This document shows, piece by piece, positions 1 through 5,892 of a stretch of DNA of 5,892 bases (within the stretch, counting starts at the first letter, position 1; each line of letters starts with the position of its first letter). The notes beneath the pieces are model-generated. The model made no database searches. It was not told the DNA's origin and saw only the letters and a program-made list of their open reading frames with translations. Source of the stretch: Planctomycetota bacterium (GTDB lineage: Bacteria > Planctomycetota > Planctomycetia > Pirellulales > Thermoguttaceae); the NCBI GenBank assembly GCA_023397045.1, contig JAEWUR010000313.1, positions 1-5,892 on the forward strand. Reading direction: 5' to 3'. The translations under genes were made by a program, and so were the position numbers.

Positions 1-93
1 CCGAGAGGGTGGGTTCGGTCGCGAGGGCTGGGGCGGTCCTGATGGAGACGGCGGACCGCCAATCTGCCGAAAGCCTGCGAGAGAGGGAACGGT
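1..93. other. Window edge, no assignable gene
   Basis: This stretch lies beyond the stop codon of the DUF1080 gene. It has an imperfectly isolated hairpin: an 8-base arm GGCGGTCC at 32-39 pairs with GGACCGCC at 53-60 around a 13-base loop. No T-run follows on either strand, so it is not a convincing intrinsic terminator. Two plus-strand frames are open from the left edge and would end just inside the DUF1080 gene, so the 3' end of a convergent plus-strand gene cannot be excluded. There is too little sequence to support one. Confidence 0.4.
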
Positions 94-831
94 TCAGTCT
101 TGGTAGAGATGGTCTTCTTCGATCGCGGTGACCTCGTCGTCGGACAGTGGGCGCTCGCGGATCGCCCGGACGGCGCCGGCCGTACACCAGGTGCTGATGC
201 CGAGGGGGCGGCAGAGCGTGCATTCGATGCGGATGCCGAAGGAGTGGTGTTCCCGGGTTTGGTCGACCACTTTGTCGTCGTCGATCCAGGCCTCGATGGC
301 GGCCTTGCTCACCCGGATCCGGATGCGATACCACTGGTTGTCCTTGAAGCTGACGAACTTCGAGGTGGCATTTTCGGAGGCGTCGGCGCCGTCGATGCTC
401 GACAGTCCGACCAACCCCCCACCCCAGCCGCCGACGACCAGGGAGCAGTATTCCTTGCCGACGGGAAACGTGGTGGTGCAGAAGAAATCGCAGCCGTCGA
501 GGCGCATGGCCTCGAACGCAAGCTCGTAGTTATCGCGCAAGACCTCGCCGGTGCGTGCGATGCCGGTCATGAGGCTTCCCTGTCCGATGATGACTTGGCC
601 GTCTTTGACCTCGACCGTGCCTTGGCCGCCGAAGTTGGGGGCTTCCCAGCCGTCGAGGTTTTTGCCGTCAAAAAGGCTTTGCCACTTCGGTTCTTCGGGC
701 GGATCGGCTGGCGTTTGACTTGCGGGCGTTTCGGCCAGGGCCTTGGGTTGGCGGTCTTGGTGCAGGAGCATCAGGACGCCCAGGATCATGAAGGTCAGGC
801 CGGCAAACATCCAAGGGCGGGAATACGTCAT
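94..831 (-). CDS. DUF1080 / 3-keto-disaccharide hydrolase-type domain protein, membrane-anchored or secreted
   Basis: This encodes a 245-residue protein. Residues 7-23 form one hydrophobic segment after a short N-terminus with one Arg, acting as a signal anchor or uncleaved signal peptide. A Pro/Ala-rich linker (about 35-48) follows, then a single globular domain from about residue 49 to the end. The domain opens with the family hallmark SLFDGKNLDGW (52-62) and continues with beta-rich stretches such as NYELAFEAMRL and NQWYRIRIRVS, typical of the concanavalin-like DUF1080 fold (PF06439). Members of that family are linked to hydrolysis of 3-keto-glycosides or glycan binding, and are abundant in Planctomycetota. 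The active site cannot be assigned here. Six cysteines (114, 118, 129, 204, 207, 216) could form disulfides if the domain is exported. The start at 831 is supported by AGGA at 839-842, 7 bases upstream. The gene follows the MFS gene on the same strand after 139 bases. Family call is confident, function only suggestive. Confidence 0.85.
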   Translation of the reverse strand: MTYSRPWMFAGLTFMILGVLMLLHQDRQPKALAETPASQTPADPPEEPKWQSLFDGKNLDGWEAPNFGGQGTVEVKDGQVIIGQGSLMTGIARTGEVLRDNYELAFEAMRLDGCDFFCTTTFPVGKEYCSLVVGGWGGGLVGLSSIDGADASENATSKFVSFKDNQWYRIRIRVSKAAIEAWIDDDKVVDQTREHHSFGIRIECTLCRPLGISTWCTAGAVRAIRERPLSDDEVTAIEEDHLYQD

Positions 832-864
832 GAAAAAATCCTAGTGATTTGTCAGCTTTTGATT

Positions 865-950
865 TTGGGGTTGTGTGCCACTGGCTCTGCCAGTGTTCGG
901 CCTTTCCCCGTAGCATGAATCTGGCACTGGCAGAGCCAGTGGCACCCCAA
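865..950. repeat. BIME/REP-like pair of inverted palindromes
   Basis: A perfect 21-base arm at 875-895 is repeated in inverted orientation at 925-945, separated by 29 bases. Each arm is itself a palindrome: CACTGGC-TCT-GCCAGTG at 879-895 and CACTGGC-AGA-GCCAGTG at 925-941. The pairing extends outward (TTGGG at 865-869 with CCCAA at 946-950) across a 5-base bulge on the left side. Two palindromic units facing each other around a short spacer is the layout of REP/BIME elements. In RNA it would fold either as two small hairpins or as one long stem. It sits between the MFS and DUF1080 genes on their shared strand, so it could end or stabilise the MFS transcript, but no U-run follows. Only one pair is in the window, so repeat-family membership is inferred. 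Confidence 0.85.
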
Positions 951-970
951 TTCTTAACATTGACAGAGCA

Positions 971-2341
971 CTAGTCGGGCAGCGGTTTTCCCTTCGTCTC
1001 GGGGGCAAACCAAATGATAACCATGCCGAGGATGTAGATCAATGTGATGGTTCCCATGGCCCGGCCGTAATCGTTGCCGAACATCGCGACGAACTGGCCC
1101 ATGCAGAGGGTGCCGCCGGCGGCCAGAATGCGTCCGAAATTGAACGCAAGTCCTTGGCCGGTGGCTCGCACCCGGGTTGGGAACAGTTCCGGCAGGTATA
1201 GCGGCAACCACCCGTAGAAGGCTGCCGTGATGCCGCCGACGATGCCAACAACAATGAGGAATTGTAGGTTGAAAACGGCCGGAAGCAACCAGAACAGGTA
1301 GGCGCAACTGAGCAGCGACGCCAAGCATAGTAGGAAATAGGCTGGACGGCGACCCAAAGCCGCGCCGAGCATCGATGCCGCGAAACAGCCGATAATCGCA
1401 CCGATGGCCAGGAATATCTGGGCGGTTGCCTTGGCGCGGGAACTGGTTGTTCGCACTTCTTCCCAGTGTTCAGTGCTGAGCACCGATTTGAACAGTGCGG
1501 CCTTTTCTTTCGGCGTTGCGGCGGCCTCATAGGCGGGAATGTCCTTCGGTTCGAGCATCGTTTTTCCGATTTCCGCCTCGCGGATTTGAGCCGACCAGGT
1601 GGGGATGTAGGCCGACACGGCCGCCCAGGTGCCGATGAAGGGAATTGCGGCGAACATGATGGCGAGGATAGTCTTTCGGGCCAATCCGCCGCTGAAGATT
1701 TCGATGACGGGGCTTCGACCGCCTTTTTTGACCGAGGCCTTCCACTTTTCCGACTCGGGCACGACGAACGCGATGATGAGGGCCAAGATGGCCGGGCTGG
1801 CCCCGACCAACATCATCCAGCGCCAGTCGGTGACCGTCACCTTCCAGGTGAAGGCGACGACGGCGATGAAGAGGAAACCGAAATTGGCCGCGGCCCCGAT
1901 CAGGCCGGCGAGTTTCGGACGATGCCGCTCGGGCCAACATTCCATGACCAGCGCGACGGCCAACGACCATGCGCCGCCCATGCCGAGGGCCGCCAGGAAG
2001 AGACACAGGCCGATATGCCATGCGGCCGTTGCGAAGTAGCAGGCGCCGGTGAACGAGGAGAACATCAACATGCACAAGACCAAGCCGCGAACGCGGCCGA
2101 TCTTGTCGCCGACCCAGCCGAAGGAGAATCCGCCGATGGCTGCACCAAGCAGGAAGCACGCCATGATTCGGCTGAGCCAAACGGCCACGAGCGCGTCGTC
2201 GTTGACGGCCAGCAAGTCTTGGAGGGCAGGCCGAGCGACGAGCGGGAACAATCCCATTTCGACGCCGTCGAACATCCACGCCAGAAACGCCGCCGCCAGG
2301 GTGAACCATTGCCCTCGGTTCAATCGGGTGTTCTCACTCAT
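971..2341 (-). CDS. MFS transporter, sugar/organic-acid porter type
   Basis: This encodes a 456-residue inner-membrane carrier with about 12 hydrophobic segments in two halves, the normal length for the major facilitator superfamily. Visible hallmarks are DGVEMG in TM1 (25-30); motif A after TM2 (G75, D79, G82, R83, in GWVGDKIGRVRG); ECWPERHRPKLAG after TM4 (134-146); VPESEKW after TM6 (194-200); a degenerate motif A, LGAALGRRP (325-333), lacking the Asp; its TM10 counterpart ELFPTRVRATGQG (385-397); and a C-terminal APETKGKPLP (446-455). The paired motifs and PETKG ending match sugar-porter and aromatic-acid or sialate:H+ symporter groups. The substrate is not determinable. A hydrophilic insert of about 50 residues (250-300) separates TM7 from TM8 on the predicted outer side. 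The start at 2341 has a strong Shine-Dalgarno GGAGGT at 2346-2351. The DUF1080 gene follows downstream. Confidence 0.9.
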   Translation of the reverse strand: MSENTRLNRGQWFTLAAAFLAWMFDGVEMGLFPLVARPALQDLLAVNDDALVAVWLSRIMACFLLGAAIGGFSFGWVGDKIGRVRGLVLCMLMFSSFTGACYFATAAWHIGLCLFLAALGMGGAWSLAVALVMECWPERHRPKLAGLIGAAANFGFLFIAVVAFTWKVTVTDWRWMMLVGASPAILALIIAFVVPESEKWKASVKKGGRSPVIEIFSGGLARKTILAIMFAAIPFIGTWAAVSAYIPTWSAQIREAEIGKTMLEPKDIPAYEAAATPKEKAALFKSVLSTEHWEEVRTTSSRAKATAQIFLAIGAIIGCFAASMLGAALGRRPAYFLLCLASLLSCAYLFWLLPAVFNLQFLIVVGIVGGITAAFYGWLPLYLPELFPTRVRATGQGLAFNFGRILAAGGTLCMGQFVAMFGNDYGRAMGTITLIYILGMVIIWFAPETKGKPLPD

Positions 2342-2478
2342 GCTGACCTCCGGGAGTCGACTGTCGCGCGCTGCCAGTGGTACGTCACTGCGAGCGATGG
2401 AATCACGCCAGTATAGGCGATTGCGAATTGGCGAGCAACTCGGTTGGCGAGTGAGAACTCGCCGCAGGCGGCATATAT

Positions 2479-2484
2479 ATTATA
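2479..2484 (-). promoter_or_regulatory. Possible -10 element for the MFS gene
   Basis: A perfect TATAAT on the minus strand lies inside a conspicuous AT-only patch (2473-2486) in otherwise GC-rich DNA, between the small gene's stop and the MFS start. Transcription would begin near 2472 and give a leader of about 130 bases. No good -35 box is visible at 16-18 bases (candidates ATAAGC or TAAGCA are poor). The patch is also nearly symmetric, so direction is uncertain. The alternative is that the MFS gene is co-transcribed with the small gene. Confidence 0.35.
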
Positions 2485-2503
2485 TAGAAATTGTCGGTCG
2501 TGC

Positions 2504-2740
2504 TTATGCGTCAGGGTTGATTGCCACGACGACCTGAAGCTTGCCCGACTGAAGGAAGTTGTTGATTTCCTTGACCTGTTTCTTGATCTCTTTGACCTGT
2601 TCGTTGAGGTCGTCGTCGATGCTCTGGGCCTGCGCGGTGGGCGTTGTCGAGACGCCCGTTGTGCGTTCGATCGAGTTGATTGCCAATCCGAGCATCATGC
2701 CGAAGGCGACGGGTAGGATCCAACCGAAGGGTCGACGCAT
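2504..2740 (-). CDS. Small membrane-anchored coiled-coil protein, unknown function
   Basis: This encodes a 78-residue protein that I do not recognise as a named family. The N-terminus is basic (MRRPFGW), followed by a hydrophobic segment (about 7-22) that could be a signal anchor. Next comes a Ser/Thr/Pro-rich stretch ending in AQAQ (36-39), which could be a signal peptidase site at AQA, although it is far from the hydrophobic core. A highly charged helix (about 43-64, containing NEQVKEIKKQVKEINNFL) has heptad-like spacing and suggests a short coiled coil. The tail KLQVVVAINPDA looks like a beta strand. An upstream in-frame ATG would give 133 residues, but the ATG at 2740 has AAGGAG 8 bases before it and begins exactly at the basic plus hydrophobic signal, so it is preferred. 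The gene is divergent from the chemoreceptor and 162 bases upstream of the MFS gene. It may be secreted or anchored outside the cytoplasm. Confidence 0.75.
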   Translation of the reverse strand: MRRPFGWILPVAFGMMLGLAINSIERTTGVSTTPTAQAQSIDDDLNEQVKEIKKQVKEINNFLQSGKLQVVVAINPDA

Positions 2741-2869
2741 TGTGGTTTCTCCTTGGAACGAGGACGCGCTCGGCCGTGCATGCGAGGTTTTCGGTTTGTT
2801 GACGCGAACGGATGACCGCGCCGTGCGGCGATCCGGCATGCTTGACTTGGAAGCGCGATGGACGCGCGG

Positions 2870-2878
2870 ATTATAGCA
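2870..2878 (-). promoter_or_regulatory. Extended -10 promoter for the small minus-strand gene
   Basis: On the minus strand this reads TGCTATAAT, a perfect extended -10 (TGn plus TATAAT). Such elements can work without a good -35 box, and none is evident at 16-18 bases upstream. Transcription would start near 2863 and give a leader of about 120 bases before the small gene's ATG at 2740. It faces away from the chemoreceptor gene. This is a pattern match only; promoter rules in Planctomycetota are poorly defined. Confidence 0.5.
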
Positions 2879-3167
2879 AATCGGGTTGGAGGGTTGCCAC
2901 GCCATTCGTTGGGTGATGGGTGGCGGGGGCGCCCGTTATCCGTCGTTTCAGCCGGTTTTCGGCGCGCCCCTCAGGTGGGGGATTGCGTGGAGGGGTCGTA
3001 TGCTGTGTGGGTCGAATTACGGCGGAAATATCGTGGGGGGCGTTTTTGGGCGTCATTTCGGTCGGTTGTGGGGGGAATATGGCGCAGGCGGTTTGCCCTG
3101 CGTGAAGTTGCAACCTATGCATTAGCAGTCGTTGGCTTCCGGTCCAAGTTACTTCAACATCGCAAAC

Positions 3168-3173
3168 AAAGGA
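3168..3173 (+). promoter_or_regulatory. Ribosome binding site deciding the chemoreceptor start
   Basis: AAAGGA lies 8 bases before the ATG at 3182. It selects this start over the in-frame ATG at 2858, which would add 108 unreceptor-like residues, and over the ATG at 3194, which has only a weak upstream purine stretch at suitable spacing. Confidence 0.7.
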
Positions 3174-3181
3174 AAAAACGT

Positions 3182-5581
3182 ATGTTGGGCAGAATGAAAA
3201 CGGGCACGAAGATTCTCGCGGGGTTTGGTTTCGCCGTGGTTGTCGCGGTCATCGTGGGGCTGGTCGGATATGCCGGAATCCAGAAGATGTCGGGCCACGT
3301 CGAGGAGATTGGCGCCGTACGGCTGCCAAGCGTTCAATCGCTGCTGGAGATTCGAATTGGCAGCGAGCAGATCAAAACGGCACAAAGCACATTGATTAAT
3401 CTCAGTGCGGACGAGGCGATTCGCCAGCGTCAAATGGACGACATCAAAGTTGCGCGCGAGCAGTACGAGGCCGCGTGGAAGGTTTACGAGGAGTTGCCGC
3501 AGACGGCGGAGGAGGCCCAGTTGTGGGAACAATTCGTGCCCGCGTGGCAGGATTGGCGCAATGACAACAACGTGTTCTTCGAGGACATGGCGAAACTGGA
3601 CACATTGAAACTCGGCGATTTGAACGAGTTTCGGGCTGAAGTCGAGAGTTTCTTGGTCGATCACCTCGCGTTGGCCACGAAGATTACGGCCATGGTGTAC
3701 GACGGTGAGCTTTTCGAGGGCGGCGACGACCACACGCAATGCCGCTACGGCCAATGGGTTGCCTCGCAGAAGTCGGACAATCCCGAACTTCTCGGGTTGA
3801 TTCGCGATGCGTCGGGTGCGCACGCAGCGTTCCATCAAAGCGTGCAGAAGGCGCGGCAACTGGTCAAGGAAGGAAACAAAGACGAAGCAATCAAGGTTTA
3901 CAGGGAAGAGTTGGCGCCGGCCATGGCGAAGACGCGGACGCAACTAATCGCCATGAAAGACTTGGCCGCCAAAGCGCATGACTTGTATGAAAAGGCCAGC
4001 CATCAACTGCTGGTCAACTGCCGTGACAGCCAATTGAAGTCGAATGGTCTTCTGGCGCAGCTCGTCAAACTGAATGTGGACTTGGCGGATCAATCGGTCA
4101 AGCAAGGTCAAACCGACAGCACGGCCTCGGCCTGGGCGATGGTTGTGGCCATTGGCTTGGGCACGATTGTTCTGTTGGTGCTGGGCGTCGGCATGGCGCG
4201 CGGCATATCGAGGGTTCTCTCGAACCTGATCGGCGAGGCGAAGCGTCTCGGCGATGCGGCGGTTGAAGGCCGGTTGCAGGTCCGCGGCAATCCCGAGCTG
4301 GTCACCCAGGAGTTCCGGCCCATTCTGGTCGGCGTCAACAACACGCTCGACGCGGTCATTGGACCGTTGAATATGGCGGCCAATTACGTCGATCGGATCT
4401 CGAAGGGCGACATTCCCGAGAAGATCACGGAGACGTATCGCGGCGACTTCAACGAGATTAAGAACAACCTGAACGAGTGCATCGACGCGATCAGCGGCAT
4501 GATCGAAGAGGCGAAGTATCTTTCGAAGGCCGCCGCGGAGGGCGAACTGGATACGCGCGCCGACGACAGCAAGTATCGCGGCGAGTACCGGCAGATCATC
4601 CGAGGCATGAACGACATGCTGGAGGGATTCGCCGTGCCGTCGCAGGACATCAGCAACGTGATGCAGCGTCTGGCCGACAAGGATTTCACGACGACGATCA
4701 CGAAGGACTATCCGGGCGCGTATGGTCTGTTGCGCGACAACGTGAATTCGGTGATTCTCAGCATTCGGGGCGCGATCGAGCAGATCAGCGAGAGCGCGAA
4801 CCAGTTTGCCGAGGGTTCGCGAACGATTGCCGAGAGCGCCCAGAACCTGGCACAAGGCGCTCAGACGCAGAGTGCGAGCGTCGAGCAGATGACGGCCTCG
4901 ACCGAGGAGTTGGCTCGGAGCGTCGGCGCGGTCAAGGACAACGCCAACGAGTCGACGAAGGTTGCGACCCGATCGAGCCAGATGGCCGAGGAAGGCGGTC
5001 GCGCGGTCCAGAAGTCGATCGAATCGATGGAGCAGATTCGCGGCAGCTCGCAGAAGATCAGCGAGATCATTCAGGTGATCGCGGAGATTGCGAGCCAGAC
5101 GAATTTGCTCGCGTTGAACGCAGCCATCGAGGCCGCCCGAGCCGGCGAACACGGCATGGGTTTTGCCGTCGTGGCCGACGAGGTTCGGAAGCTTGCGGAG
5201 CGTTCGAACCAGGCCGCCCGCGAGATTTCGGCGCTCATTCGCGAATCGACGCAGCGCGTCGAGGAGGGAGCCGAGCTGAGCGCTCAGACGGGCGAGGCGT
5301 TGAAGCAGATCATCCAGGCGGCGGAGGAGACCGCCTCGAAGATTACGGAGATTGCCACCGCGACGGTCGAGCAAGCCGCGAACACGGAGGAGGCCGCGAA
5401 GGCGATCCAAGGCGTTTCGGCGGTGACGGAGCAGACGGCCGCTGGCAGCGAGGAAATGGCTGCCAGCAGTGAAGAATTAGGGGCTCAAGCGACCGCGTTG
5501 CGCGAGCTGGTGAACCAGTTTCGCGTGGGATCGGGAGCGGGCCCCCATGAGAAGCTAGCGATGTCGAAAGCGGGAAAGTAA
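3182..5581 (+). CDS. Methyl-accepting chemotaxis protein with CZB-like periplasmic motif and tandem HAMP domains
   Basis: This encodes a 799-residue transmembrane chemoreceptor. A short basic N-terminus leads to TM1 (about 11-33). A predicted periplasmic, helix-rich sensor (34-315) contains H161, C187 in HTQCRYGQW, and H214/H218, matching the CZB zinc-binding pattern. TM2 is about 316-339. It is followed by about four HAMP-like units (340-535) with aligned aromatic landmarks F378, F423, Y469 and Y514, spaced 45-46 residues. The signalling domain (about 536-782) has the highly conserved hairpin tip around 628-675 ([20 protein letters not shown]), which binds CheA and CheW. Methylation-type sites appear at 564-576 ([13 protein letters not shown]) and 746-765. 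The C-terminus lacks the NWETF-type CheR tether. It should form part of the membrane receptor array controlling CheA; whether this drives motility or another output is unknown, as no che genes are in the window. A second sensor gene follows after a terminator. The ligand is unknown, with zinc or a redox cue possible through the CZB-like site. Confidence 0.95.
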   Translation: MLGRMKTGTKILAGFGFAVVVAVIVGLVGYAGIQKMSGHVEEIGAVRLPSVQSLLEIRIGSEQIKTAQSTLINLSADEAIRQRQMDDIKVAREQYEAAWKVYEELPQTAEEAQLWEQFVPAWQDWRNDNNVFFEDMAKLDTLKLGDLNEFRAEVESFLVDHLALATKITAMVYDGELFEGGDDHTQCRYGQWVASQKSDNPELLGLIRDASGAHAAFHQSVQKARQLVKEGNKDEAIKVYREELAPAMAKTRTQLIAMKDLAAKAHDLYEKASHQLLVNCRDSQLKSNGLLAQLVKLNVDLADQSVKQGQTDSTASAWAMVVAIGLGTIVLLVLGVGMARGISRVLSNLIGEAKRLGDAAVEGRLQVRGNPELVTQEFRPILVGVNNTLDAVIGPLNMAANYVDRISKGDIPEKITETYRGDFNEIKNNLNECIDAISGMIEEAKYLSKAAAEGELDTRADDSKYRGEYRQIIRGMNDMLEGFAVPSQDISNVMQRLADKDFTTTITKDYPGAYGLLRDNVNSVILSIRGAIEQISESANQFAEGSRTIAESAQNLAQGAQTQSASVEQMTASTEELARSVGAVKDNANESTKVATRSSQMAEEGGRAVQKSIESMEQIRGSSQKISEIIQVIAEIASQTNLLALNAAIEAARAGEHGMGFAVVADEVRKLAERSNQAAREISALIRESTQRVEEGAELSAQTGEALKQIIQAAEETASKITEIATATVEQAANTEEAAKAIQGVSAVTEQTAAGSEEMAASSEELGAQATALRELVNQFRVGSGAGPHEKLAMSKAGK

Positions 5582-5630
5582 CCGTCAGCCGGATGCCCGA
5601 TGGCAAAGCCATTGTGCCGACGATTGGCAG

Positions 5631-5673
5631 GGCGTCTTCACGGGCGCAGCGCCGCCCGTGAAGATGCCGTTTT
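5631..5673 (+). terminator. Intrinsic terminator after the chemoreceptor gene
   Basis: A 16-base-pair stem has its left arm at 5631-5646 and its right arm at 5653-5668, with a single G-U pair and a 6-base loop (CAGCGC). GTTTT (5669-5673) follows. The stem begins 49 bases after the chemoreceptor stop. The structure is strong and GC-rich, although the T-run is short. It ends only 12 bases before the next gene's Shine-Dalgarno, so it could also act as an attenuator or protect the upstream mRNA 3' end. Confidence 0.8.
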
Positions 5674-5697
5674 GACAACAATTCCAAGGAGTCTATT

Positions 5698-5892
5698 ATG
5701 CGACTGCGTAACAAGATCGTTCTGTTGAGCACCTCGGGTGCGGTATTGACGGGTTTGGTGATCGCCACGGCCGTGGTCTACCAGCGCGGAGTCCTGAATG
5801 AGCAGGTCGCGTCGGAGATGAGCGAGCAAGGCAAGACCGAATGCGCAAAGATCGCGAAAGACGTGTATCTGATGCTCGCGGTGCAGAACGAG
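5698..5892 (+). CDS. N-terminus of a second membrane sensor, probable Cache-type chemoreceptor (partial)
   Basis: Only the first 65 residues are in the window; the frame runs open to the edge. The start has Shine-Dalgarno AAGGAG at 5686-5691, 6 bases before the ATG. The protein opens MRLRNKIVLL, has one hydrophobic membrane segment (about 7-28), and then a charged helix with TECAKIAKDVYLMLAVQNE (47-65). That layout, with a helix containing an 'A.dvY.m...q.E' pattern just outside TM1, resembles chemoreceptors and sensor kinases whose periplasmic part is a Cache_3-Cache_2 type domain. That family recognition is from memory. The tandem position after a methyl-accepting chemotaxis protein favours a second chemoreceptor. 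A sensor kinase or diguanylate cyclase with the same sensor type remains possible because the output domain is missing. Confidence 0.75.
   Translation, partial: MRLRNKIVLLSTSGAVLTGLVIATAVVYQRGVLNEQVASEMSEQGKTECAKIAKDVYLMLAVQNE

Larger units (their letters stand above)
2741..3181. other. Divergent intergenic region between small gene and chemoreceptor gene
   Basis: These 441 bases separate divergent genes. The left end holds the Shine-Dalgarno AAGGAG (2749-2754, minus) and the minus-strand promoter candidate near 2870. From about 2883 to 3075 the plus strand carries eleven runs of three or more G (such as 2925-2929, 2977-2981, 3035-3040, 3070-3075) against few C-runs. Near the chemoreceptor a weak sigma70-like pair can be drawn, TTGCCC at 3093-3098 and TATGCA at 3116-3121 (17-base spacer), overlapping the palindrome GTTGCAAC (3107-3114). 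AAAGGA at 3168-3173 is the receptor's ribosome binding site. The chemoreceptor frame stays open back to 2858, but that translation is Arg/Gly-rich with no receptor character, so I treat it as untranslated. Confidence 0.6.

Noticed and set aside
100..918. Plus-strand open frame of 272 residues opposite the DUF1080 gene
   Set aside because: It has no ribosome binding site or family motif and runs into the intergenic palindromes; the DUF1080 motif SLFDGKNLDGW fixes the real frame.
1466..2416. Long plus-strand open frame opposite the MFS gene
   Set aside because: Its translation is rich in Asp, Gly, Arg and His with no hydrophobic core, typical of an antisense shadow; the minus strand encodes a clear transporter.
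2461..2472. Palindrome GCCGC-AG-GCGGC as a terminator for the small gene
   Set aside because: A 2-base centre is too tight for a hairpin loop without opening the stem, and no T-run follows on the minus strand.
2842..2875. Plus-strand promoter TTGACT (2842-2847) with ATTATA (2870-2875)
   Set aside because: The spacer is 22 bases, too long for a sigma70 promoter; the same bases make a perfect extended -10 on the minus strand.
3079..3098. Sigma54-like element TGGCGC...TTGCC
   Set aside because: The GG to GC distance is two bases too long for the strict -24/-12 spacing.
2858..3181. N-terminal extension of the chemoreceptor from an upstream ATG
   Set aside because: The added residues are Arg/Gly/Trp-rich without receptor features, while the ATG at 3182 has AAAGGA at 8 bases and begins a standard receptor N-terminus.
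3944..5410. Very long minus-strand open frame opposite the chemoreceptor (488 residues)
   Set aside because: It is Arg/Leu-rich, has no recognisable domain and mirrors the receptor's codon pattern in GC-rich DNA; the plus-strand frame carries all conserved receptor motifs.

Overview
The window looks like chromosomal DNA from a GC-rich environmental bacterium, most likely a member of the Planctomycetota (inference). The reasons are a membrane-anchored DUF1080 (3-keto-disaccharide hydrolase type) protein, a short orphan membrane protein, and a chemoreceptor with a tandem HAMP array followed by a second receptor with a Cache-like start. No rRNA, tRNA, CRISPR array, transposase or phage gene is visible.

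Left part (1-2740), all on the minus strand and read from right to left: a 78-residue membrane-anchored coiled-coil protein of unknown function (2504-2740), an MFS transporter of the sugar/organic-acid porter type (971-2341), and a DUF1080 protein (94-831). Each has its own ribosome binding site. The 139-base gap between the last two holds a palindromic repeat pair resembling a REP/BIME element. An uptake carrier next to a putative glycoside-processing protein would fit carbohydrate scavenging, but the substrate cannot be read from the sequence.

Middle (2741-3181): a 441-base divergent intergenic region. It carries a good extended -10 promoter candidate for the small minus-strand gene and a plus-strand leader unusually rich in G-runs ahead of the chemoreceptor gene.

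Right part (3182-5892), plus strand: a 799-residue methyl-accepting chemotaxis protein with two membrane segments. Its predicted periplasmic domain contains a near-complete CZB-type zinc motif (3 His, 1 Cys). It is followed by about four tandem HAMP units and a canonical signalling hairpin. A strong intrinsic terminator lies between it and the start of a second membrane sensor (5698 to the window edge), whose first 65 residues resemble Cache-type chemoreceptors. The two sensors are tandem, but the terminator suggests that they are not simply co-transcribed.

The observations most worth a second look are the CZB motif on the predicted outside of the membrane, the nested palindromic element at 865-950, and the terminator placed just before the second sensor. 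I see no clear new multi-gene system.
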